From Acidobacteriaceae bacterium (lineage in GTDB: Bacteria; Acidobacteriota; Terriglobia; Terriglobales; Acidobacteriaceae), in assembly GCA_003152795.1 (NCBI GenBank), contig PMBA01000008.1:1-6101 (forward strand): 6,101 nucleotides of DNA, in the 5' to 3' direction. This document shows positions 1-6,101 of this stretch, in pieces. The notes under the pieces are model-generated. The model did not search any database. It had not been told where the DNA came from and worked only from the letters and a program-made list of their open reading frames with translations. Position 1 is the stretch's first letter. Every line of letters begins with the position of its first letter. A program made the position numbers and the translations under genes.

Positions 1-299
1 GTTGTATCCGCGGACGCGTGCGCCGGCAGCGTAACCGCGCAGGCATTGGTTCCACCCTTCCCTGGGTGGGAAACGTCCCGGAGAGTCATTCTCTGGATGA
101 ATAGGCTCGGCGCCCCATGATTCACCAGGTAAATGCGCATCTTGATCAGCGCTTGAGGACCAAGATTCGTGTTTTGCATAACCTGATAGGAGCCAGTGAT
201 CAGCGGACCGCTGCTGGCGAGCGCAACTTGGAGCCCAAGCGCCAGCGATACGATGACGATCAGCCGCCGCGTACCGACACAAAAAGTTCTGTAGCTCAT
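1..299 (-). CDS. Secreted protein of unknown function, N-terminal part (runs off the left edge)
   Basis: Reading the minus strand from the ATG at 299 gives 99 open codons with no stop before the window edge, so the C-terminus is missing. The start is well fixed: an in-frame TAG lies at 306-308 with no other start codon between, and GGAAGG (309-314) sits 9 nt upstream as a ribosome binding site. Residues 1-12 are a basic n-region ending in RR, residues 13-28 (LIVIVSLALGLQVALA) are a hydrophobic core, and ALA/SS at 28/29 is a good signal peptidase I site. No lipobox cysteine follows, so export to the periplasm or outside is expected rather than lipidation. The mature part (GPLITGSYQVMQNTNLG..., then alternating hydrophobic stretches such as KMRIYLVN and LFIQRMTLRDV) reads like a small beta-sandwich. 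I do not recognise a named family, and the function is unknown. It is transcribed divergently from the membrane-protein genes. The gene is confident; the fold is a guess. Confidence 0.8.
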   Translation of the reverse strand, partial: MSYRTFCVGTRRLIVIVSLALGLQVALASSGPLITGSYQVMQNTNLGPQALIKMRIYLVNHGAPSLFIQRMTLRDVSHPGKGGTNACAVTLPAHASADT

Positions 300-308
300 G
301 TGAACCTA

Positions 309-314
309 CCTTCC
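309..314 (-). promoter_or_regulatory. Ribosome binding site of the secreted-protein gene
   Basis: The minus strand reads GGAAGG here, 9 nt before the ATG at 299. A second AGG lies nearer the start. Together with the in-frame stop at 306-308, this decides the start codon. Confidence 0.55.
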
Positions 315-348
315 CGGGCGCCCTCGCAGGCCAACCCCCGCTCGATTC

Positions 349-378
349 CGTATCGCAGTGCTGGGAGCACCGCGTCAA
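349..378 (-). promoter_or_regulatory. Candidate sigma-70-type promoter for the secreted-protein gene
   Basis: On the minus strand TTGACG (373-378) matches the -35 consensus at five of six bases. It is followed after 18 bp by GATACG (349-354), a weak -10 with three matches. A start of transcription near 342 would leave a leader of about 43 nt before the ATG at 299. The -35 is good but the -10 is poor, so this remains a candidate only. Confidence 0.25.
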
Positions 379-681
379 TTCCAGGGCTTTCTCCCGGAGT
401 GGCAATCACGATGCCAGCTTAGCACGCTGACTAAGCACCATGCTGCCAATCACTTGCCCCATCAATCCCGAGGAGATGAGGAGTGACCGCAGCGGCAAAA
501 CGCGCCCTTAGTGGGGAGAATGCCCCGATCCGCGAAACGCGTCCTCTAAGGAACAACGTTCGTCTTCAATTCATAACTGGCTAAAACCAGGGCCGCAAAC
601 GACCCAACTGACTCGACCTGCAGTTTTGGCAATTCCGGTGCACTCCGGGTTTCCTGCGGGCATTCTCGATTCTGCACAGCC

Positions 682-687
682 TACAAT
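682..687 (+). promoter_or_regulatory. Candidate -10 element for the membrane-protein gene pair
   Basis: TACAAT differs from TATAAT at one base and lies 29 bp before the ATG at 717. No recognisable -35 hexamer is found 15-19 bp upstream and no TGn extension precedes it, so the call rests on one hexamer. Confidence 0.25.
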
Positions 688-716
688 AAGCAGATCACAA
701 GCCCTACCCGAAACCG

Positions 717-2291
717 ATGAACTCCAGCCCGCAAACCACGGATCACCCAAACGCAGGTCGTTTGAACGCAGATCGTTCACTCGGAGATCGTTCCAACTCG
801 AATCGCGGTCGGTTCGATACCGCGACTCTGCGAATAGCAACGCTGTTGCCTCTGTTCGCCGGGGCTGCGCTTTTCGAAGCTAAGAGCCTCTCCGCTCTCA
901 CGGCGCTCTCCAACAGCGACATCTGGTTGCACCTGCGTACCGGCACCTGGATGCTCCAAAACCACGCTGCGCCGCACGCTGGGCTTTTCTCACAGTCGCC
1001 GGATCTTCGCTGGACCGCCTCCAACTGGGGCTACGATCTGCTGGTTGCCGTTGCCTTCAGGATGCTGGACCTGCGTTCCATCCCGGTCCTGGTAATGATC
1101 TTCAAATCGGCGCTCGCCGTCCTCACATTTCTGTTGGCCGGTGGCGTACGCGAAAGATTTTGGCCCGCAGTCGCCCTGTCGGTCACGGTGCAATACATCC
1201 TGGGCGGGATTTTGCCTGGTCCCACCTACTGCTCCATGCTCTTGTTCGCTGTCGAATTACTCCTGCTCAACCAAAGCCGCGTAAGGGATAGCGTCCGTCC
1301 ACTTTTCTGGTTGCCGCCACTTTTTCTGCTCTGGGCCAATCTTGACAACCAGTTTGTGTTCGGACTTCTTCTACTTTTGCTGCTCCTCCTGGCATCGAAC
1401 ATTCCGAATCTCGCAAGTCTCCTCAGCAGTAGCTCACAAGTCCCGCTTTCTCAACTAAGACGATCCACGCTTTCGCTCAAGAACGCGGGAACCGTCGCCC
1501 TGCTCTGCGCAGTCGCCACCATCATTACGCCCTATTCCTACCACCTCTACGGAGTTTTTTTTGCCAGTTTCACCAGCGCCGCCAACCGTTACCTCCCGGA
1601 TTTCCATGCCATGGGTTTCCGCCAACCCCAGGACTACGTTCTGATGCTGCTGGCCATGGCGGCGTTTCTCGCGCTCGGGTTGCGGCGTTCGCGCGATCCG
1701 TTCCAGATTTCGTTGATGATCGGCTGCATCATGCTCTCTTTCTATGCACAGCGAGACGCTTGGCTGGTTGCACTGGCCGCGATTGTGGTAATCGCCGGAG
1801 CGGTTGGCCATCCAGCTGAAACTGCCAGCGCTGAACCCCAACACAAGCGCAACCGGCAGCTGTTCCTTGCCGCTGGAATGTCGCTTGCGATTCTGATGCT
1901 CGCGGCCGCGTTCGAAATTCCCCGCAGCCACGAAGCGCTCCTCGCCAAGGTCGAGCAAACCTATCCCGTGGCCGCCTGCAGCTACATTCGCGAACACCAA
2001 CTGCCGCCGCCGCTGTTCAACGCCTACGACTGGGGAGGGTTCCTGACCTGGTATTTGCCGGAATACCCCGTCGCCATCGACGCCCGCCCCGGCTTGTATG
2101 ACGAGGACTACGTGGTCCAATATTTCAAAGCCACCAACGCCGATGTGCCCTACCAGTCCTATCCCGCGATGGCCCAGGCTGGAACGCTGCTGTTGCAGCG
2201 GAAATCGCTGATGGGAGAAGCGCTCAGTGCGGTGCCGGCATTTCGAGTGGCATACAGCGACAGTGTGGCCGTGGTGTTAAATAGACCCTAG
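717..2291 (+). CDS. Multi-spanning membrane protein, GT-C glycosyltransferase-like
   Basis: This 524-residue protein is predicted to lie in the cytoplasmic membrane, with hydrophobic segments near residues 38-60, 106-142, 150-186, 197-226 (nine leucines in a row at 217-225), 258-284, 306-321, 330-365 and 381-399. After the first segment it carries SNSDIWLHLRTGTWML (about 65-80). This resembles the first outer loop of GT-C-type enzymes, where an acidic residue (here D68) contributes to catalysis. WANLD (about 206-210) and the soluble tail motif YDWGGFLTWYLP with IDARPGLY (about 437-461) also match what I recall of a family common in Acidobacteriota. The substrate is unknown, and a lipid-linked sugar donor is inferred from the fold class. 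ATG 717 is the only usable start: an in-frame TAA lies at 687-689 and no GTG or TTG intervenes, although no Shine-Dalgarno is visible. The first 36 residues are a polar tail built on a pentapeptide repeat. The gene ends 5 bp before the next one, so the two are probably co-transcribed. Confidence 0.85.
   Translation: MNSSPQTTDHPNAGRLNADRSLGDRSNSNRGRFDTATLRIATLLPLFAGAALFEAKSLSALTALSNSDIWLHLRTGTWMLQNHAAPHAGLFSQSPDLRWTASNWGYDLLVAVAFRMLDLRSIPVLVMIFKSALAVLTFLLAGGVRERFWPAVALSVTVQYILGGILPGPTYCSMLLFAVELLLLNQSRVRDSVRPLFWLPPLFLLWANLDNQFVFGLLLLLLLLLASNIPNLASLLSSSSQVPLSQLRRSTLSLKNAGTVALLCAVATIITPYSYHLYGVFFASFTSAANRYLPDFHAMGFRQPQDYVLMLLAMAAFLALGLRRSRDPFQISLMIGCIMLSFYAQRDAWLVALAAIVVIAGAVGHPAETASAEPQHKRNRQLFLAAGMSLAILMLAAAFEIPRSHEALLAKVEQTYPVAACSYIREHQLPPPLFNAYDWGGFLTWYLPEYPVAIDARPGLYDEDYVVQYFKATNADVPYQSYPAMAQAGTLLLQRKSLMGEALSAVPAFRVAYSDSVAVVLNRP
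752..796 (+). repeat. Three tandem 15-bp units at the 5' end of a membrane-protein gene
   Basis: Units at 752-766, 767-781 and 782-796 share the core CG-(C/G)-AG-(A/G)-TCGTT. Being 15 bp long they keep the reading frame and produce a pentapeptide repeat (NAGRL, NADRS, LGDRS, then a decayed NSNRG) at about residues 12-31, before the first membrane segment. Confidence 0.75.
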
Positions 2292-2296
2292 TTCTT

Positions 2297-3979
2297 ATGT
2301 CGACATCCGTTGTTCGAGACAACGCGGTTGGATCACATTGGATGACAAGTGTTTTAACCCATCGATATGGTCCAACGGCGCTTGTCTGCCTTTTCGGCAT
2401 CCTGGCCAGGGTTCCCTTCTTTCTCGCATTCAGGCCGATGTGGTCGGCGGACAGTCCTGGCTATGTGATCCCCTATTTTCTTTGGAGAAACCACAGGTTC
2501 TTCTTGGGCGCCCGCACGCCTGTTTACCCACTCTTTTTGGGGTTCGCCCAGTGGCTGGCTAGGCATCCCGTAGGGCCCACGCTTCCTATTTCTGCCACGT
2601 ATCAGACTATTTCTCTGCAATCGGCCCTTCCTGTTTCCGCCGCGTATGTGACTGTCTGTCTGCAATCGGCCTTGGATATTGCCGCCGCCTGCGTTTTGTA
2701 TTTCACATTGGAAAAACTGAACGTCCGAAGGAGTATCGCTCTTGCCTCCTCTGTATTTGCGGTAACCATTCCCGCGCTCTGCTTGCTTGACATCAATATT
2801 TTGACTCTGTCGCTCTCATTTACTCTATTAGTCTTGTGTGCGTCGGTATTTGCCAACTTGATGCGGAAAGTTAATGATGGCTCTGGATTTGTCATTGCGT
2901 CGTTGCGCTGCGGCTTGGTTTTCGGTTGTGCGGCGTTGCTCCGGCCGGAGAATCTCATCTTTTGCACCATCCTCGCCACCGTATTCCTGGGAAGCTGGGC
3001 GATATCGAAGCTTCGCGGCGTCACGGCGCTTTCCGGAAATAAGGCTCCAGTTGCTGTCTTCTTCATCATTCTGTCGGCGGCTCCTCCGATACTCGCATGG
3101 ATGACTTGGAATTACGTGGGTATCGGTGAGTTTCGCATTACCACGCTAACTGGATGGAATCGAAGTAAGACGGTTTATAACATGTTTGATCGGGTTAATC
3201 CGGAGGACCGGGTTCTTGGACAAGCGCTCTCGGCCTCCTACTTGAAGCGAAACCGGAATGGGCGGATCGTTCGTGACCATGTTTGGCAGGGTCTCAAGGA
3301 CAATCTCTGGGATCTATACATGATTTTGCCTCTCGAAGATCCTACGGAGGTGCCGTCCGCTTTCCACCTTAAAGTGGATCGTGCCTTCGAAGATGTGCTC
3401 GGAATGAAGGCTAGGGTGGCGTGCGAGGTGCCCGGCCAGTTATGCACGGAGCTTCTACGGAGAGAGATCGACATCGGTGACTACGTGGGCAGGGTGTCAT
3501 GGAAGCTAATCAGGAAGTATCCTGGCGCGTACCTGGCGAATGTTACCGGAAATTTCCTGGACACGTTCAACTTCCGGTATTTGGATTCAGAACCAGCTTC
3601 GGAAGACAGCCGGCTCACCTCCGTCGATGGCGGCGAATACATCAGGAATCAGTCCCTGGCAAGGCTTCTGCCGAACGCCATCAATATGTCCGCCCCGCTT
3701 CTGACGGTCTTATATGTAATTACCGTGAGCTTTGTCGTTTTCGCACCGCTGGTTCTAATGCGGAAGACCGATCGATTCCCGCTCACAGACATGATCGTCA
3801 CCGAACTCGCGCTGGCTGTGGTCGGGACCTTCATTACGATGTGCTGTCTTTCGGGATACAACAGGGAGTACAGCATTCCTCACCTCGGAGTGATGGTGAT
3901 CTGCACCGCATATGCTGTCGAGAACTGGTCGCGCATCGCGGCAACTTTGCGTCTGCACTCGAGCCCGTTCACTATTTGA
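2297..3979 (+). CDS. Multi-spanning membrane protein, GT-C/GT39-like glycosyltransferase
   Basis: This 560-residue protein has hydrophobic segments near 26-47, 74-88, 126-138, 147-187, 197-216, 220-240, 251-272, 466-488 and 499-545, so it is an integral membrane protein. SADSPGY (50-56) follows the first segment and places D52 where GT-C enzymes of the PMT/ArnT kind carry a catalytic acid. RTPVYPLFLG (73-82) and LLRPENL (214-220) also fit that group as I remember it. A large hydrophilic stretch (about 280-460) is probably a periplasmic domain. A sugar-transfer role from a polyprenyl-phosphate donor is inferred, and the acceptor is unknown. The gene starts 5 bp after the upstream stop with no visible Shine-Dalgarno, suggesting translational coupling; M16 (2342) is a possible alternative start. 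An in-frame 45-bp duplication lies at residues 96-125. GC in sampled blocks is lower than in the upstream gene. The stop overlaps the convergent downstream gene by 8 bp. Confidence 0.85.
   Translation: MSTSVVRDNAVGSHWMTSVLTHRYGPTALVCLFGILARVPFFLAFRPMWSADSPGYVIPYFLWRNHRFFLGARTPVYPLFLGFAQWLARHPVGPTLPISATYQTISLQSALPVSAAYVTVCLQSALDIAAACVLYFTLEKLNVRRSIALASSVFAVTIPALCLLDINILTLSLSFTLLVLCASVFANLMRKVNDGSGFVIASLRCGLVFGCAALLRPENLIFCTILATVFLGSWAISKLRGVTALSGNKAPVAVFFIILSAAPPILAWMTWNYVGIGEFRITTLTGWNRSKTVYNMFDRVNPEDRVLGQALSASYLKRNRNGRIVRDHVWQGLKDNLWDLYMILPLEDPTEVPSAFHLKVDRAFEDVLGMKARVACEVPGQLCTELLRREIDIGDYVGRVSWKLIRKYPGAYLANVTGNFLDTFNFRYLDSEPASEDSRLTSVDGGEYIRNQSLARLLPNAINMSAPLLTVLYVITVSFVVFAPLVLMRKTDRFPLTDMIVTELALAVVGTFITMCCLSGYNREYSIPHLGVMVICTAYAVENWSRIAATLRLHSSPFTI
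2582..2671 (+). repeat. Tandem 45-bp in-frame duplication inside the second membrane-protein gene
   Basis: Units 2582-2626 and 2627-2671 are identical at 37 of 45 positions by hand alignment. They encode LPISATYQTISLQSA (96-110) and LPVSAAYVTVCLQSA (111-125). The following residues LDIAAACV are faintly similar and may be a decayed third unit. The last 13 bases of the two units are identical. Confidence 0.85.
3972..3979. other. Overlap of two convergent coding ends
   Basis: The plus-strand gene ends in TGA at 3977-3979 and the minus-strand gene in TAG at 3972-3974, so eight bases code on both strands. No hairpin followed by a T run is seen on either side, so any terminator must lie inside the opposing coding sequence. 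Confidence 0.9.
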
Positions 3980-6101
3980 TCAGGCGAAAGAGATCGCTGT
4001 AATCGTCGGTCCAGAGACGCGGTTGCTGTGGCTTAGTGTCCGGTGGAAGCATCGGTTCGAGCCCCATCGTATCCAGCAATCCAGCCCTCCGCGTCACCAA
4101 TACCCAGCAGTTGCTCAGCAGCGGTCCTTGGCCTTCTTCATAACGGATTACTGAATCCGCATGAAAATAGTCCGCCGCTCCTTGCACTACCGGCAGAAGA
4201 TTGATGTGCCTGCTACTGACGTGGATGGCAACGATTCCACCGGGATCAAGGTGTCTCCAGTACGCCTCGAAGGCCTCCCGTGTAAGCAGGTGAACCGGTA
4301 TCGCGTCGCCGGAAAATGCATCGACCACCAGGACGTCGAACCTTTGATTCTCGCCTCGCGCCGTTTCCTGTTCCAACAATCGCCGTGCATCTCCCAGTAC
4401 TGTGTCAATCTGAGCATCCGAGTCTCGAAGATAGGTGAATACCGGGTTCGACCCGGAGGACAGATCGATCACGGCAGGATTGATTTCGTAATATCGAAAA
4501 TAATCGCCGTGCCGTCCGTAGGCGGCAATCGTGCCCGCGCCCAATCCGATGATTCCGACGCGCAGGCTTCCTTCTCCAATGCTCCTTTTCGGGTGACTTT
4601 GCATTACCCGCCCTATTCCACTCCGCCGCCCATAGTAGGTGGTGGGTTCCTTATCCACGGGAGGTTCGAATTGGCCGCCGTGCACGGTTCGACCATGCAT
4701 CAGCATCTTCCCCTGATTCACCTTATAAACTCGGATAGCACCGTAGAAGTTGCGCACGCTCAGATAAAGACCAGGTAACGGTTGAGTGCTGCGGCCGAGC
4801 GCAAGAATTGCCATCCCTGCAACTGCCGTCACTAGAATTTGCACAAAACAAAACCGGCGCTTCGTAGTGTCATGGCGGCTTCGGAACGTAAATGCGCCCA
4901 CAACAACGAGGAAACCGATCAGGCCGGCCACGGGATAGAAGCGTATGTCGTCTAGCGTCTTTGCGACTTCCGGCCACCGACGTCCGGCATCATAAGCAAA
5001 GAGGATGGCCCCGGCGCTGATGCCGGCCGGAAGCCAAAAACTGGGCTCGTAGAACCACGATGTTACGTCGCGATACAGACAGACGAGCGCAAGAACGAGC
5101 GTTGCCCCGAGCGCCAGCTGAAACTCGTAAAAAAACGTAAATATATGAGGTGCGACGATCGCGACAAAAACGCCGCCTGCGGCTCCGCCCGCGGAAATTG
5201 CCAGATAGAAGGCCGTCAAGCGGTCCACACCAGGCTTTACCCTCACGAGTTCGCCGTGGCAAATCATGCAGGCCAGAAAAAGAAGGATCGGCAGAGTGGC
5301 AAGTTGCCAGATCGGACGCCCATAAAGCGGTGCCACACAGGCCACAAACACGCAGGTGATGAACAGTGGATGAAATGCCAGCCGTTGATACCAACGCGGA
5401 TGATCAAAACACAAAATGAAACTGACCAGATAGATCGACAGTGGCAGCACCCAGAGCAAGGGAACCGACGTCACTTCTTGGCAAAGCATGTTGGTAGTGG
5501 CCAGCAGCAGCGCAGATGCGCAGGCCGGCAGCAAAAACCATAACGAATAGATAAGAGGACTGGCCTGTATTCCACCGGCGATCTCTTGGGATTGCCCAAT
5601 ATTGCTTTCGTCGCGCGCGTGCGATGCCGTCCGCGCGCAGAGACTGCACCCCGCCACAAACACAAAAAACAATAGCGACCAGATCAGGCTCTGCATTTTC
5701 ATTCCCATCGCTGGTTCCAGCAGAAAGGGGAAGCTCAAAAGGCCCAGTAACGATCCCAGGTTTGAAATGGAATATAGCTTGTAGGTTTTCGCGCCCACTC
5801 CGAGGCGGGCAAACCAGCGTTGCAGCAACGGACCCGTGGTGGAGAGAACAAAGAACGGCAGGCCGGCAGACACCATGAGAATCACAGCCACGTCGCGCAC
5901 AGGATTTCCGCTGTCAACCGGTTTCCATGACGCACCAGGGGTAATCGCTGAGGGCCACAGAAACATCAGTGTGAAAACCAGCAGGAAAACTGACGCCAGC
6001 AGCGCCAGATGCACTTTTGCTTGTGCCACTCCAGAGAGCCGCGCCGAAACCAGGTGTGAGTATACGTAGCCGCCAAGCAGAAGCATCTGGAAGACCAGCA
6101 T
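3972..6101 (-). CDS. Fused multi-spanning membrane protein/spermidine-synthase-like protein (5' end missing)
   Basis: The 709 visible residues have a membrane half (to about residue 436) with roughly a dozen or more hydrophobic segments, including the conserved-looking YKLYSISNLGSLLG (about 106-119). A soluble Rossmann domain of the spermidine synthase superfamily follows. In the latter I see GLGAG (519-523) as the glycine-rich nucleotide loop, E539 in YEINP for the ribose, D571 in GDARRLL for the adenine, D594 in VVDAFSGDAIP at the catalytic aspartate position, and the typical end WTDDYSDLF. Two acidic positions of true spermidine synthases are replaced (A522, S597), so aminopropyl transfer is doubtful; binding of an S-adenosylmethionine-type ligand is plausible. 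Members of this architecture normally begin some tens of residues earlier, with a Cys/Met-containing helix before LVFQ. The ATG at 6099-6101 is therefore most likely an internal methionine and the real start lies outside. The TAG at 3972-3974 is inside the end of the convergent gene. Physiological role unknown. Confidence 0.85.
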   Translation of the reverse strand: MLVFQMLLLGGYVYSHLVSARLSGVAQAKVHLALLASVFLLVFTLMFLWPSAITPGASWKPVDSGNPVRDVAVILMVSAGLPFFVLSTTGPLLQRWFARLGVGAKTYKLYSISNLGSLLGLLSFPFLLEPAMGMKMQSLIWSLLFFVFVAGCSLCARTASHARDESNIGQSQEIAGGIQASPLIYSLWFLLPACASALLLATTNMLCQEVTSVPLLWVLPLSIYLVSFILCFDHPRWYQRLAFHPLFITCVFVACVAPLYGRPIWQLATLPILLFLACMICHGELVRVKPGVDRLTAFYLAISAGGAAGGVFVAIVAPHIFTFFYEFQLALGATLVLALVCLYRDVTSWFYEPSFWLPAGISAGAILFAYDAGRRWPEVAKTLDDIRFYPVAGLIGFLVVVGAFTFRSRHDTTKRRFCFVQILVTAVAGMAILALGRSTQPLPGLYLSVRNFYGAIRVYKVNQGKMLMHGRTVHGGQFEPPVDKEPTTYYGRRSGIGRVMQSHPKRSIGEGSLRVGIIGLGAGTIAAYGRHGDYFRYYEINPAVIDLSSGSNPVFTYLRDSDAQIDTVLGDARRLLEQETARGENQRFDVLVVDAFSGDAIPVHLLTREAFEAYWRHLDPGGIVAIHVSSRHINLLPVVQGAADYFHADSVIRYEEGQGPLLSNCWVLVTRRAGLLDTMGLEPMLPPDTKPQQPRLWTDDYSDLFRLIK

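Larger units (their letters stand above)
300..716. other. Divergent intergenic region with no convincing gene
   Basis: This 417-bp stretch separates the minus-strand secreted-protein gene from the plus-strand membrane-protein pair, so it should carry promoters for both. Open frames that cross it on either strand lack a ribosome binding site, overlap real genes and show no recognisable protein. Visible small structures are GGGCGCCC (316-323, perfect palindrome), GGGG-AGAATG-CCCC (513-526), CGCG-AAA-CGCG (531-541), CTGG-CTAAAA-CCAG (577-590) and a pair of similar 14-mers at 495-508 and 532-545. None is long enough to call a terminator or a structured RNA. Confidence 0.6.

Noticed and set aside
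117..422. 101-codon plus-strand open frame
   Set aside because: It runs antisense across the signal peptide region of the secreted-protein gene, with no ribosome binding site or hydrophobic or domain pattern.
577..590. CTGG-CTAAAA-CCAG as a terminator
   Set aside because: The stem is only four base pairs with no T run following, and no gene ends nearby.
571..840. Minus-strand open frame with NDLR repeats
   Set aside because: The repeats come from the 15-bp tandem units read on the other strand. The rest shows no protein features and it overlaps the start of a well-supported gene.
1455..2120. 221-codon open frame on the minus strand
   Set aside because: It lies wholly inside the first membrane-protein gene, is rich in R, G, Q and E without domains, and has no recognisable motif. 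The plus-strand frame has clear family motifs at the same place.
2602..3069. 155-codon open frame on the minus strand
   Set aside because: It is a shadow of the second membrane-protein gene, without motifs of its own.
3499..4002. 167-codon open frame on the plus strand in another phase
   Set aside because: It overlaps the end of the second membrane-protein gene. Its composition (R, S, H rich) is that of an out-of-frame reading.
4161..4778. 205-codon open frame on the plus strand
   Set aside because: It is antisense to the spermidine-synthase-like domain, whose glycine-rich loop and catalytic motifs are read on the minus strand. The plus frame shows no domain or ribosome binding site.
3972..6101. 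Naming the fused gene speE (spermidine synthase)
   Set aside because: Two substrate-side acidic residues are replaced and the long membrane domain is absent from true SpeE, so the symbol would overstate the function.
1..6101. tRNA, rRNA, CRISPR array or insertion sequence
   Set aside because: No regularly spaced repeats, terminal inverted repeats with a transposase, or cloverleaf-like segment could be found by eye on either strand.

Overview
The window holds two complete and two partial protein genes and no RNA gene, insertion sequence or CRISPR array that I can support. The most likely source is a soil-type bacterium of the Acidobacteriota. I infer this from the protein families: a fused multi-spanning membrane/spermidine-synthase-like protein, plus GT-C-like membrane proteins of the D-I-W-x-H-L-R-T-G type. 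Moderate to high GC agrees. This is recall of family resemblance, not a database result.

Layout from left to right. On the minus strand, running off the left edge, is the first 99 residues of a secreted protein of unknown function with a clear signal peptide (start at 299). A 417-bp divergent intergenic region follows (300-716). It holds weak promoter candidates and a few short repeats but no convincing gene. Two plus-strand genes 5 bp apart (717-2291 and 2297-3979) then encode large multi-spanning membrane proteins that look like GT-C-fold (lipid-linked sugar) glycosyltransferases or relatives. They probably form one transcription unit. Facing them tail to tail, with an 8-bp overlap of the coding ends, is a minus-strand gene (3972 to beyond 6101). 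It encodes a membrane domain fused to a C-terminal spermidine-synthase-like Rossmann domain. Its true start lies outside the window.

How the genes fit together: the two plus-strand proteins would act at the cytoplasmic membrane on lipid-linked sugars or surface glycans. The fused protein is a common but poorly characterised architecture, and nothing here ties it to the glycosyltransferases except adjacency. The secreted protein may be an unrelated neighbour.

I found no convincing new multi-gene system. The points worth a second look are local. One is a diverged 45-bp in-frame tandem duplication inside the second GT-C-like gene. Another is a 15-bp triple repeat encoding a pentapeptide repeat at the start of the first. 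A third is the substitution of two acidic active-site positions in the spermidine-synthase-like domain. A fourth is a composition change between the two adjacent plus-strand genes.
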